Source of the DNA: Acidobacteriota bacterium
Lineage (GTDB): Bacteria; Acidobacteriota; Terriglobia; Bryobacterales; Bryobacteraceae
Direction of reading: 5' to 3'
DNA length: 46,844 nt
Assembly: GCA_017307505.1 (NCBI GenBank)
Contig: JAFKEE010000064.1
Coordinates: forward strand, 1-46,844
Part shown: piece after piece, positions 34,962 to 43,927 of the stretch
Layout of the letters: each line of letters begins with the position of its first letter
How positions within the stretch are numbered: the first letter of the stretch is position 1
The notes under the pieces: model-generated
The model's database searches: none
Seen by the model: only the letters and a program-made list of their open reading frames with translations
Told to the model about the DNA's origin: nothing
Program-made: the position numbers and the translations under genes

Positions 34962-35084
34962 CTACTTCGAAGCCAGATACGGCAGCAGCGCGAAGATCAG
35001 CCAGGGGAGGATCGTCAGCAGCAGAAAGATCATGTCCGGTAACTGGCGTCTGTACCTGCCACGAAACTCAGTCCACGAAGTCAT
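34962..35084 (-). CDS. Small single-pass membrane protein (40 aa)
   Basis: The minus strand encodes MTSWTEFRGRYRRQLPDM, a basic segment, followed by about 20 hydrophobic residues (IFLLLTILPWLIFALLPYLA) and Ser-Lys before the stop. The ATG at 35084 follows GCGAGGAACC, a fair ribosome-binding site. It ends directly against the TetR stop, tail to tail. The strongly amphipathic order, basic then hydrophobic, is typical of real small membrane proteins and unlike a random frame, but homologues would have to confirm it. Function is unknown. Confidence 0.5.
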   Translation of the reverse strand: MTSWTEFRGRYRRQLPDMIFLLLTILPWLIFALLPYLASK

Positions 35085-35507
35085 AGCCTGGTTCCTCGCT
35101 CTGCGGTTTGTATCAATCTTTCGAGAGCATGTTGCGGGCCGTCGCCCGCCGCCGCCAGCCCTTTTGGGAGGAGGAGGGCCTGTGCGGCTGGCGGCGGCGT
35201 GCTCGCGCGAGCCCCCTGATGCCCGCCTGCGAGAGAGGATCCCCGTTTCGAGTGATCCCGATCCGGAGCAGGCTACCCCTGCCCTTCCGGACGAGTTACT
35301 CAGGGAAAGGCAATTGAGGGACCAAAGCGGCTGGGCCGTCAGTGACCAGTTGAGGAGGAGTGGCCGCGTGCGGAACGCCGGAAGGAGCCGGCGCTATTCC
35401 GGAGTCATTGGTCCGCTGTATGCTGTCTGTGGGACGGCTCCGGGCCCGCGCTCCGGCTGTGTCCCGGGCCAGGCTGTTGCCTGGCTCTGCGCGCTCCAGG
35501 AGGCTTC
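35085..35507. other. Intergenic region before the GH35-like gene
   Basis: About 420 bp without a convincing gene. A hairpin CGCCGG-AAGGAG-CCGGCG (35376-35393, 6-bp arms) lies about 115 bp before the hydrolase start; it has no T-run, so it is not a standard terminator. The hydrolase promoter should lie here, but no clear boxes were found. Confidence 0.35.
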
Positions 35508-37094
35508 ATGATTTCGAAGGGGATGGCGGCTCTGTTGCTGGCCTCGATGAGTTTGGCGGCGGCGCCGATGCCGCGGCTCGTGAAGGACAAGGGCGGTTTC
35601 CAGTTTCTTGTGGACGACAAGCCCTTCCTGATTCTCGGCATCCAGACCGGGAATTCGAGCGGCTTCCCCAAGGAGTTGGAGCGGACCTGGCCGCTGGCCA
35701 AACGGATCCATGGGAACACAGTGGAGATTCCCATCCAGTGGCAGGCGGTGGAGCCGGTGGAGGGCCGCTTTGATTTCGCCATCGTGGATGGACTGGTGGC
35801 GGGCGCGCGGGCGAATGGGCTGCGGCTCATCCTGGCCTGGTTCGGCGGCTTCAAAAATGGAGCGATGCACTTTGCTCCGGCGTGGGTGAAGGAGAACGTC
35901 CAGAAGTACCCGAGGATGATCGACCAGACCGGCAGCCCGATCCGCGCCCTGGCGACCCATGTGGAGGCCACCCAGGCGGCGGACGCGAAGGGCTTTGCGG
36001 CGTTCATGCGGCACCTCAAGGAGATCGACGGCGAGCAGCATACGGTGATCGCCGTGCAGGTGGAGAACGAAGCCGGCGTGTTGGGCACGGATCGCGATCA
36101 CTCCGAGAGCGCGAACAAGCTGTTCGCCCAGCAGGCTCCGGCCGAGGCCGTGAAGGCGTTCGGAAAGAGCGGCAGCGGCACGTGGAACGAGGTCTTCGGG
36201 GCGTACGGTAGCGAGACGTTTGCCGCGTATCATCAGGCGAAGTACCTGCAGCGGGTGGCCGACGCAGGCAAGCGCGAGTTCCCGCTGCCGATGTTTCTGA
36301 ACGTCTGGAGCGACATCCAGGACGGCTTCTACGAGCCCGGCTTCTCGCATCCCAGCGGCGGAGCCACGACGCGCATGCTGCCCCTCTACAAGGCGCTGGT
36401 CCCGGCGATCGACTGGATTTCGCCGGACATCTATAAGCAGAGCTATGTGCAGTACATCGAAGAGGCCACACCCTACAGCCGGCCGGACAATCCGCTGTTG
36501 ATCCCCGAGACCGGGCGGGATCTGGGCTTCTGCCGGCGCATGTTCTATGCGCTGGGTGACCTGAAGGGCATCGGGGTCTCGGTGTTTGGAGTGGAGGGGT
36601 CAGCGGAGGGCGACACAGGCGCGGTGCCCGAGAGTCTGCGCGACCTGTCGGCGACCTATCGCGTGGTGGCGGCGGCGACTCCGCTACTGGCGGAAGCGAA
36701 GAAGTATGGCGGATTGCGTTCGTTTGTGGAAGAGACGGGCATCGCCACGCTGGTGGGCGATTTCGGCGCCTATGAATCGATGGCTCAGTTCGGGCCGTCT
36801 CATTGGGGCTACGGCGGAGCGCGCGCGGCCGGGACGCCGAGGACAACCGGGCGCGTGTTGATCGGGCAGGTAGGTCCGGAGGAGTTCGTGATTGCCGGGT
36901 TCGATACGACGGTGAACTTCCGGCCGAAATTCGGGTCGGCCGCACCGCGAGCGGATTTCGTGAGTGCCGAAGAGGGCGCCTATGAGAATGGGGTGTGGAA
37001 GGCCCGGAGGCAGTTGAGTGGCGATGAGATTTTCTTCGGGCTGCGGTTGCCGGGCGCGGGGACGGTGGTGCGGGTGAAGTTGATGAAGTACTGA
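35508..37094 (+). CDS. GH35-like beta-galactosidase (DUF5597-type)
   Basis: A 528-residue secreted glycosidase. Signal: MISKGMAALLLASMSLAAA. The (beta/alpha)8 barrel begins PFLILGIQTGNSS, then WPLAKRIHGNTVEIPIQWQAVEP (typical of GH35), an acid/base motif AVQVENEAG near residue 186 and NPLLIPETGRDLGF near residue 333, where the second catalytic Glu would be expected. The C-terminal part resembles DUF5597 (VGPEEFVIAGFDTTVNF). It likely removes beta-galactosyl units from plant polysaccharides in the periplasm or outside. It stands alone and converges with the HAF-repeat gene across 497 bp. Confidence 0.88.
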   Translation: MISKGMAALLLASMSLAAAPMPRLVKDKGGFQFLVDDKPFLILGIQTGNSSGFPKELERTWPLAKRIHGNTVEIPIQWQAVEPVEGRFDFAIVDGLVAGARANGLRLILAWFGGFKNGAMHFAPAWVKENVQKYPRMIDQTGSPIRALATHVEATQAADAKGFAAFMRHLKEIDGEQHTVIAVQVENEAGVLGTDRDHSESANKLFAQQAPAEAVKAFGKSGSGTWNEVFGAYGSETFAAYHQAKYLQRVADAGKREFPLPMFLNVWSDIQDGFYEPGFSHPSGGATTRMLPLYKALVPAIDWISPDIYKQSYVQYIEEATPYSRPDNPLLIPETGRDLGFCRRMFYALGDLKGIGVSVFGVEGSAEGDTGAVPESLRDLSATYRVVAAATPLLAEAKKYGGLRSFVEETGIATLVGDFGAYESMAQFGPSHWGYGGARAAGTPRTTGRVLIGQVGPEEFVIAGFDTTVNFRPKFGSAAPRADFVSAEEGAYENGVWKARRQLSGDEIFFGLRLPGAGTVVRVKLMKY

Positions 37095-37591
37095 AAGTGT
37101 GACTCGGGTTCAAATTGCGCGCGCGATTAGGAGATCTCTCGCGCTGGGAGGTGATCGCCAACACGCTTCGCTGCGTTCGGCTCACTGACTTTCAAACTCG
37201 GACTATGTCGATACGAAGGCGATTCGTGCCAGGTTCCCAATTGTCCCGCGATCCGGAAGGCTGTTCGTATGGGGCGCGACTCCTGCCTCCGGTCGCTGAG
37301 CCTCGGGTACGCAATTTGTCAATGGCCACTGACGATGGCGAATGTCCAGGCTAAGAAGGGAGGGCGTTTCTCCCGTACCTGGACAGGGGGCTTCGATGGC
37401 ACCGAGAATGGTGATCGCATTAGGCTTGCAGCCATTCTCGATGCCACGAAGGACACGCAGTCGCTGGATGAACAACAGGAAGAAGGGGCTGAGCAGTCGC
37501 GGACTGCGCTCCTGCTTCGCTCCCGTTGGCTGAAATCAGTCACACAATTCAGTCGTTCACGCGGGACGAATAGCCGGCTGACCCGGCCACC
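37095..37591. other. Intergenic region between convergent GH35-like and HAF genes
   Basis: Almost 500 bp without a supported gene. Overlapping small frames on both strands (for example 37203-37475 and 37269-37601) show no domain. The region is lower in GC than the upstream genes and may be decayed sequence; I could not identify a parent. No hairpin followed by a T-run was found at either gene end. Confidence 0.35.
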
Positions 37592-38536
37592 TCACCTATA
37601 AAGCACGAATCCGTGTGTTTTGGGCACCTTTGTAACCGGATCGACCATTACATATTCCCCCGCAATATCGCCGCGGTTGTTGATGCCATTGAGAATGGTT
37701 CCGATGGCTCCAGGAAACTCAATGGACGTCCGGACACCCTTGCTCCAGAAGTAGCCGTGGCCATTGAAGTCTGCATCGAAAGACGTCCCAACCACCTCAC
37801 CCTGGTCATTGATGCCCGAAGCGATGGTCCAGGCGTAACCCGGCACGTCAATCCGGGTCAACTTCCCATTGATCACCACGTAGCCGTGGAAAGTGGCGAT
37901 TGAGATGTCGCCACCCCATCCTGCGTAGTCTCCGTTCGCGTTGATCCCTTGGATGCCACTCCATACAGCCTCTGGGAAGTCTACTTGGGTGAGGTCGCCA
38001 CCCTTTTTGAGGATGAAGCCGTGCACAGGGTAGTTCGTTTCATTCCTTTGAAATTCTCCAACCATGTCCCCTCTCGGGTTGATTTCATAGGCCCAGGTAT
38101 AAAAAGCGCCTGGAATTGTAAAGGAAGTATAAGTGTCCTTCTTGAACGTGTAAGCACGAAAGATGCCTTGCAGCCAGGGAGCACAATGTGGACATTCGCC
38201 TGCTGTCATGACTGTGCCTATAATCGTGCCCGCTGCGTTGATCTTGCACGCGAAGGTCTTCACAACATTGGCATCGGGAAAGTCGATCGTACGAAAAACA
38301 CCATTCTGTAACAGGAAACCTCGCGTGTTCGCGCCATCCAGGTACATTCCAACAACGTCACCCGAAGGCCCAATACCCATTGCGGCCACTGTGGAATCCG
38401 CCCATGGCACGTCTATCGTTACAAACTTGCTGAAATTCGGCGACTTCTGAGAGGAATCGGCGGCGGACAGTAGAGCTGTCGCCGTCAAACCTGCCAGGAG
38501 AACGGGAAGTAGGATCGCGATTGAGTACTTCTTCAT
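37592..38536 (-). CDS. Secreted HAF-repeat (extracellular beta-repeat) protein
   Basis: A 314-residue exported protein with signal MKKYSIAILLPVLLAGLTATALL. The mature part consists of about six repeats of 40-50 residues with the pattern I-N-x-x-G-x-x-x-G (examples: KINAAGTIIGTVM, EINPRGDMVGEFQ, GINANGDYAGWGG, GINDQGEVVGTSF, GINNRGDIAGEYV), alternating with a strand ending HGF/HGY and an F-P-G/D or V-P-G turn. This is the HAF-repeat layout, expected to make a beta-propeller or beta-solenoid outside the cell. It is noticeably lower in GC than the surrounding genes. Its biological role is unknown. Confidence 0.85.
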   Translation of the reverse strand: MKKYSIAILLPVLLAGLTATALLSAADSSQKSPNFSKFVTIDVPWADSTVAAMGIGPSGDVVGMYLDGANTRGFLLQNGVFRTIDFPDANVVKTFACKINAAGTIIGTVMTAGECPHCAPWLQGIFRAYTFKKDTYTSFTIPGAFYTWAYEINPRGDMVGEFQRNETNYPVHGFILKKGGDLTQVDFPEAVWSGIQGINANGDYAGWGGDISIATFHGYVVINGKLTRIDVPGYAWTIASGINDQGEVVGTSFDADFNGHGYFWSKGVRTSIEFPGAIGTILNGINNRGDIAGEYVMVDPVTKVPKTHGFVLYR

Positions 38537-39244
38537 CGGAGCCTCGCTTCAGGGGGGCTGGAGTGATGATCATCAACAGATGTCAAAACGCCAGATGAAA
38601 GACTACACCTCGCGATGTCGAAGATCAATGATTCTTCACATAATGTGACGATGACATCGCATTTCTTATGATTGAATCAAAGTGAGGATGCTCATCCAGC
38701 GAAGATCGCCACTGGCCTGGGAAATGGACAGCTTGGCGTGTATATTTTTCCAAGCAACAGAAAACTAATGGCTTGCCGCCGCTCTCGCCTCGCCACCTGT
38801 CGCTTCGCCGCCCGAAGTCCAGCAGGCCGCCAGTCTTCTTCTTGCCTGGCAACGTGCTTCGATGCAATCGATTGCAGGACCACACCGCGTCAACCCTCTG
38901 TCCGCGGCGCACTCCACGATAAGCAATCAATTGATTGAGATGGGCGCTGCAACGGGTCGCAATCCCGCACGGCGACGAGTTCGGAGAACGGAGCCTTGAT
39001 CGGCCGAAACTAATCCCTGTCCTGCAAGCAGAGAGTCTTTATTTTGTTGGCAGCTTCGATCCGAGCCGCCACATGCTCCGCCGTGCGCGCCGCCGGCAAC
39101 GACCCGGACAAACTGCTCCATCGGGATTGATCCGGTGAGGACGGTCCGTTCCACATCTGCGGCTGGCTGACGCCCAGTTTCGTCAGCCGACAGGGAAGAA
39201 GGGCTCGCCGTTCCTCTATTCGGCTCCTGACGCTCGTGCTATTC
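38537..39244. other. Intergenic region holding a dispersed-repeat copy
   Basis: About 700 bp between two minus-strand genes, lower in GC near 38560-38750. The middle (38719-38961) is repeat copy A, listed separately. From about 39015 to 39200 the minus strand has an open frame (LTKLGVSQPQMWNG, AARTAEHVAARIEAANKI) that looks like a decayed protein fragment but I cannot name it. No gene is called. Confidence 0.4.
38719..38961 (-). repeat. Dispersed intergenic repeat, copy A
   Basis: This stretch is a diverged relative of copy C (46231-46475). Both contain GTG-TATATTTTTCC or GTG-CACCTTTCC near the left edge, a CTTGCCGCCGC or CTTACCGCCGC core, CCACTCC-type sequence, and AATCAAT-GATTG followed by ACGGGTCGC at the right edge. 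Translated on the minus strand the two give similar nonsense peptides with shared GVRR, CNRL, SGGK and FC motifs (the open frames start near 38930 and 46442). It lies between HAF and permease genes. Confidence 0.55.
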
Positions 39245-41734
39245 TCACTCGTGCCTCAGCGTAACCATGGGATCGACTTGCAGAGCCCGGCGCGCGGGGA
39301 TGGCGCAGGCCAGCAGGGCGGCGGTCACCAGGACGGCGGCCGATTGCGACACCGCCACAAGATCGAAGGTGTCGATACCGTAGATCAGACTGCCGAGGAA
39401 GAGCCCCCAGGAAAACGCAGCAACAGTCCCAATGACCAGTCCGGCCACCACCGGCACGAGAGCAAAACGCAAGACCATCCTGACCACGTCTCCGCGCCGT
39501 GCTCCCAGCGCCATGCGGATGCCGATCTCCCGCGTCCGCTGCGTTACCACGCAAGCCAGCACACCGAAGAGCCCCAGCGCGGCGAGGCCGAGCGCCAGGA
39601 TCCCGAAGAAACTTGAGAGATATGCGATCAGGCGCTCTTGCGCCAGATGGCTGTTGATGTACTCTTCCATCAGGCGGACACGCAGTAGGGGTACATTGGG
39701 ATCCTGGTCCTGGAGCGCCCGGCGGATGCTCGCGATCACGGGGGCGGTGGCGCCAGCAAACCGCACTGCCAGACTGCGCGCGTCGGCACCGTTTGACCAA
39801 CCCGGCTCGTAGAGAGTCCCGTATCGGTCGGGGCCAGTGATTGCAGCATAGTGCATATCGTTCACCACGCCGATCACCTCAATGCGTTTGTCGCCGGAAC
39901 AATCGGAGCCGGGATGACAGAAGTGGCGTCCCACAGCATTTACCGTTCCAAACTGCTGGCGCGCCAGGGACTGGTCCATGATGCAAACCCGTGCCCGGTC
40001 CTGCTTCCCCGACCAGCCGCGGGGTGCAACTACAGGTTCATCCTCGCGCCGAAAGTCGCGGCCCGCCAGGAGAGGAACGCCCAGTGTGGCGAAGTAGCCG
40101 GAGCTGACGGGATTGTAGACGGCGCTAAAAGTTACCTGGGACGGTTCCTCTGCTGAGGAGCTGATCGAGCGCATGCGACCGCTAATCGGCGTCAGGCCAG
40201 CCAAGGCGGCCGTGCGCACGCCGGGCAGGGTCCGCGTGCGTTCGAGGAGTTGATCGTAGAAGGTGCGCAAGCCTTGTCCGCTATAGCCCACACTCGTCGG
40301 ATCGATTTCGAAAATCGCGATACTCTCGCGCTGAAACCCGAGGTCAATATTCTGAAGGTTCTTGAGCGTTCGTCCAAACAGGCTGGCCCCGGCAAGCAAC
40401 ACCAGCGACAAGGCGATTTGGTTGGCAATCAGGAATCTGGAAAGAAGTGACCCGGAGAGCGTCTGGTGGGCCATTCCGTGCTCATTCATGGTTTCCGCCA
40501 GCCGCATGCGCGTGGCCCGTAGAGCGGGCATCAGGCCGAACAGAAGGGTGGTGAGCAGCGTCAGGCCGGCGCACGATGCGAGAACGAAGAGGCTGAGATG
40601 GAAACGAAAGCCCGAGGGCAGGAACTCGAGCTGCGCCAGAGCGCGTACGCCGAAATGGGCGACTCCGAGCCCCATCGCGCTCCCCGCCGCGGCCAGTAGC
40701 AGGCTTTCCGTGAGAAATTGGCGTATCAAGCGCCCACGCGTGGCGCCCAGCGACAGACGCACGGCCATCTGTTTTGCGCGTTGCGAGGCGCGCACCAGCA
40801 TCAGATTCGCCACGTTCGCGCAGGTAAGCAGCAGCACCAGAACGGTTACGGCCACCAGGGCTTTCAGCGGATTTTGAAACTTCTGGTTGCGGATAAAGAG
40901 CGGGGCGCGGGCCGCGGGCGAGAGCTGGGCTTCGTCCTTCGGAAGCAGGCGAGCCTTGCTGACCGCTTTGACGGCTCTGTCGTTCACCCTTTCCACGGCC
41001 TGCCGCCACAGGATCGGCATGGAGGCTCGAGCCTGCTGCACGGACATGCCTGGCTTCAATCGCGCCACGCAGGTGAGCCAGGGACTGCGCGTCGTGCTCC
41101 ACTCCTGGGCCGCGCCGGGACTCGTCGCCGGGAACATTGTCAAGGTCAGGAAGACATCGGGCTCGTCGCCGTTGAACAAGCCGCCGAACCCTTTTTCCGA
41201 CACGCCGGTGATCACGAGTGGATAGTTGTTCACCGAGAACTGCTGGCCGATCACTCGCAGATCGCCGGCAAAACGCCGCTGCCAGTAGCGATAGGAAAGG
41301 GCAACAGCCTGTGGCCCGCCGGCCGTGTCGTCAGACGGCGTCAGGACACGTCCGGCAGCGGCTCCAATCCCGAGGATTTGGAAGTAGCTCCCGCTGACGT
41401 ATTCCACGTGGCCGATTTCGACGCCCCGCGACCCGGCGGGCCGAAAGCCAGCATCTAGATTGTCGCTGCTGGCGAGGACTCCGTCGAAAACCTGATTGAG
41501 GTCGCGATAGGCAAGGAAAAACGGATACGTGCGGCTGTAGCCACCTTCGATCTTCACCAGTCGATGCGCCTCGCGGGCCGGGACCGACCACAGCAGGAGC
41601 TGATCGACCAGGCTGAAGAAGGCCGTGGTCAGACCGATTCCGAGCGCGAGTGTTGCGACAACGACCAGCGTGAAGGCGGGACTCCTGCCCAGCGACCTTG
41701 CACCGAGGCGCAGATCGTCAACGAGCGTGATCAT
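39245..41734 (-). CDS. ABC-type FtsX/MacB-like permease (acidobacterial duplicated type)
   Basis: An 829-residue membrane protein from ATG 41734, with a good GAGGTGG ribosome-binding site; GTG 41743 is an alternative. It has two copies of the MacB-periplasmic-core plus FtsX unit: a first helix at LVVVATLALGIGLTTAFFSLV, periplasmic core, a three-helix FtsX block (LVAVTVLVLLLTCANVANLMLVRAS, with RLSLGATRGRLIRQFLTES), then RFLIANQIALSLVLLAGASL and a second periplasmic core, ending in a second FtsX block (RTREIGIRMALGARRGDVVRM). Duplicated orphan permeases of this type are abundant in Acidobacteria and lack a neighbouring ATPase, as here. Role unknown; export or lipoprotein/peptide handling is likely. 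Confidence 0.92.
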   Translation of the reverse strand: MITLVDDLRLGARSLGRSPAFTLVVVATLALGIGLTTAFFSLVDQLLLWSVPAREAHRLVKIEGGYSRTYPFFLAYRDLNQVFDGVLASSDNLDAGFRPAGSRGVEIGHVEYVSGSYFQILGIGAAAGRVLTPSDDTAGGPQAVALSYRYWQRRFAGDLRVIGQQFSVNNYPLVITGVSEKGFGGLFNGDEPDVFLTLTMFPATSPGAAQEWSTTRSPWLTCVARLKPGMSVQQARASMPILWRQAVERVNDRAVKAVSKARLLPKDEAQLSPAARAPLFIRNQKFQNPLKALVAVTVLVLLLTCANVANLMLVRASQRAKQMAVRLSLGATRGRLIRQFLTESLLLAAAGSAMGLGVAHFGVRALAQLEFLPSGFRFHLSLFVLASCAGLTLLTTLLFGLMPALRATRMRLAETMNEHGMAHQTLSGSLLSRFLIANQIALSLVLLAGASLFGRTLKNLQNIDLGFQRESIAIFEIDPTSVGYSGQGLRTFYDQLLERTRTLPGVRTAALAGLTPISGRMRSISSSAEEPSQVTFSAVYNPVSSGYFATLGVPLLAGRDFRREDEPVVAPRGWSGKQDRARVCIMDQSLARQQFGTVNAVGRHFCHPGSDCSGDKRIEVIGVVNDMHYAAITGPDRYGTLYEPGWSNGADARSLAVRFAGATAPVIASIRRALQDQDPNVPLLRVRLMEEYINSHLAQERLIAYLSSFFGILALGLAALGLFGVLACVVTQRTREIGIRMALGARRGDVVRMVLRFALVPVVAGLVIGTVAAFSWGLFLGSLIYGIDTFDLVAVSQSAAVLVTAALLACAIPARRALQVDPMVTLRHE

Positions 41735-42153
41735 GACATCCACCTCAGATAGCTTCGTGCCACCAGGCCGACTCAGTGCGTCCTTCCAGGCCCGGTTTCG
41801 AGAGAATAATCAATCCCCTAAATCTGTGATCGAGACATCCTGTTGTGTCCTTTTCGCATTCTAGTCGAGGAATTCAGGATGCATGATTCCTGTATTCAGC
41901 CGGTTTACGACGCACCTCTCGCCGCCGGTGGGGAATGACGAAGGCAAAGGGTGCCCGCCGACCCACGCCGCCGAGGAAGGCTTGCGGATGCCAAGATCTT
42001 TTTACAAACGAAACTTCCTTCGAACTGCCCGTTCCCCGGTCGGCGTCGTGTCCGTTCTCAGGGGTTGCGCCAGCCCGTCTGCCTGTTGCGTTGCATTGCC
42101 GCCCAGCAGGCATCCCGTCCAGGGATATTCTGCTTCTGGGCCGCGCCCTTCTC
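41735..42153. other. Intergenic region between the permease and PIG-L genes
   Basis: About 420 bp with no supported gene. Overlapping frames cross it on both strands (for example 41874-42203 on the minus strand, Arg- and Pro-rich) and look like non-coding GC-rich sequence. The permease promoter should be near 41740-41900, where AT-richer sequence (TAATCAATCCCCTAAA, near 41805) is found. No terminator was identified. Confidence 0.35.
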
Positions 42154-42882
42154 TCAGACCCCGGGCAAGCGATCCATTTTTCCATCGCGAGGCAGCAGCA
42201 CAAACCCCTCTGCGGCGGTCAGGCCGGACTCCCGGCCGCGATAATTCTCCATGACCTCGTGGTGGACGCGATAGATGTGTTCGCCATTCTGGCTGTGGTG
42301 CGCAAACAGGGCTGCCTTCTTCTTCTCGCGCACAGCCAGAATATCCACGTAGTGCGTGGGCTTGAAGGCCATCGATTGGAACCCGCTGTTCACTTCGAAG
42401 AAATACAGCACGGGCCGGTCCTTCAGAGCGAAGTACGACCGCATCGCCAGCAGGGAGGCTGCCTGGTGGTCCGCATGGGAGTCGATGGGCCAGTGCGCCA
42501 GCATCACGTCCGGAGCCTCGGCGGCCAGCAGTTTCTTGAAGGCTTCGATGCGGGCCGAGTTCACTTCGGTGTCGCCATCGATTTGACCCGCGAAGATGGC
42601 TTTGGCCCCCAGGATCCGGCAGGCGGCTTCCGCTTCCGCGGTGCGGATGGCCGCGGCCTCTTCGAGCGATTTGCCCTGGACTCCACGCTCGCCGCGAGTC
42701 AGGTAAACGATGCTCACCCGGTGTCCCTCCGCCGCATAGCGGGCCAGCGTTCCGCCGCAGCCCGACTCAGGATCATCCGGATGGCCGCCCACGCAAACCA
42801 CCTTCAACGGACGCGCCACTGCGCCCTGCGCCAGCGGCATCAACAAGCCGCCCGTTGTCAAAAAGCCTCGCCTGGTAACCAT
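42154..42882 (-). CDS. PIG-L-family deacetylase, Tat-exported
   Basis: A 242-residue metal-dependent N-acetyl hydrolase of the PIG-L/MshB/LmbE fold. The start TRRGFLTTGG is a twin-arginine signal (residues 1-24). Metal-binding motifs are His34-Pro-Asp36-Asp37 in VGGHPDDPESG, and Asp134-Ser-His136-Ala-Asp138-His139 in WPIDSHADHQAA. Family members deacetylate N-acetylglucosamine-containing or related compounds; export by Tat suggests the substrate is outside, such as a glycan. It is divergent from amj across 235 bp and has no partner gene. Confidence 0.92.
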   Translation of the reverse strand: MVTRRGFLTTGGLLMPLAQGAVARPLKVVCVGGHPDDPESGCGGTLARYAAEGHRVSIVYLTRGERGVQGKSLEEAAAIRTAEAEAACRILGAKAIFAGQIDGDTEVNSARIEAFKKLLAAEAPDVMLAHWPIDSHADHQAASLLAMRSYFALKDRPVLYFFEVNSGFQSMAFKPTHYVDILAVREKKKAALFAHHSQNGEHIYRVHHEVMENYRGRESGLTAAEGFVLLPRDGKMDRLPGV

Positions 42883-43117
42883 TTCTCCTCCGTATAGCCC
42901 GGCTGCCCTTCAGTCTATAAGTTAGGCTTCCCCGAGAGCACCTCTCCGTGGGCTTCGCCGGGATACCCGGTCAGCCTGCCCGGTAGGACTGCCCGTGCAA
43001 CGAGTCCGGGGAGGGAGAGGACGCGTGGGGCAGCTTGGGAGCGAGACTACTCCCCTTTCCCACCATGCCTGTTCCCTCTTTTGTGTCCCGGACTTGCGAG
43101 AAAATAAGCAATCGGCT

Positions 43118-43927
43118 ATGGATACCAACCTGCTGTTTATCTGTTTCCTGACACTCGTGATTCACGTGGTTGGAACTCTTGCCTACGCTGTCCGCATTGC
43201 CGGAATCAGAACTCGGAGGATAGCGATTTCCTTCTCTCTCTTCAACATCCTCGCACTCATTTCACGAACGTCGAATTCGTTCCAGGGACCGTTCTTAGCA
43301 AAGCGGATTGAGTCCCGACTGATGGGCGGAGCGCCACCGGCGTCATCAATGCTCGCCGATTTCCGATGGCTCTTGGCCGCCGCGACAATCGCGACCGTCG
43401 TGGGTGCTCTCTTGATTCCAACGTTTCAGCGGTTGTTCAGTTCAGCCGTTCTACACTTCCAGGCCAACCGCTCGATGCCGCGCCTGATCGCCAGAGTATT
43501 CAGCCGACGCGGCATCGCCAGCATCGTCATGAACTTGCATCCGCCGTCAACGCAGAACTTGAGGCAGTTTGGCGGCGGTGCCGGCGTGTCGGGGCGCATC
43601 CTTGGCCTGAACGTCATTGCAATGGCACTGTGGACGCTTGGTGTGTTCGCGTCGCTCTATGCTGGCTATCTCAAACCGGAACTTCGCGTGACCTGTAGCA
43701 ACTTGTCATCTGTCATTAACGGCGCGGCGACGATCCTGATGTTCGTCTTCATCGACCCGCAGGTGTCGGTGATGACCGACGACGTGATCGAAGGAAGCAT
43801 ATCCGACGGGCGATTTCGGCGAGCCATAACCTCTCTACTCGGGGCCAGGTTAGTAGGAACCGTTCTGGCGCAATTCCTGTTGGTCCAGTCGGCGACTGTC
43901 ATCATTAGAATCGCGGAAGCGATTTAG
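43118..43927 (+). CDS. amj: Lipid II flippase Amj (alternate to MurJ)
   Basis: A 269-residue polytopic membrane protein with about eight hydrophobic segments and no signal peptide. The N-terminus matches the Amj/YdaH family (old DUF2837): NLLFICFLTLVIHVVGTLAYAVRIAGIRTRRIAISFSLFNILALISRTSNSFQGP. Amj was described in Bacillus subtilis as an alternative to MurJ for flipping lipid II across the inner membrane during peptidoglycan synthesis. Most acidobacteria are expected to carry murJ too, so this may give redundancy or resistance to MurJ-directed antagonists. ATG 43118 is used. It stands alone next to the repeat/Rhs region; whether this is chance is unclear. Confidence 0.85.
   Translation: MDTNLLFICFLTLVIHVVGTLAYAVRIAGIRTRRIAISFSLFNILALISRTSNSFQGPFLAKRIESRLMGGAPPASSMLADFRWLLAAATIATVVGALLIPTFQRLFSSAVLHFQANRSMPRLIARVFSRRGIASIVMNLHPPSTQNLRQFGGGAGVSGRILGLNVIAMALWTLGVFASLYAGYLKPELRVTCSNLSSVINGAATILMFVFIDPQVSVMTDDVIEGSISDGRFRRAITSLLGARLVGTVLAQFLLVQSATVIIRIAEAI

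Noticed and set aside
41874-42203. 109-codon minus-strand frame between permease and PIG-L genes
   Set aside because: Product is Arg/Ala/Gly-rich with no domain or ribosome-binding site and overlaps the end of the PIG-L gene.
42922-43117. Possible riboswitch upstream of amj (GC-rich repeats with GGGATACCCGG and CCCGG)
   Set aside because: No match to a riboswitch core that I can align; the pairing is short and not followed by a clear expression platform.
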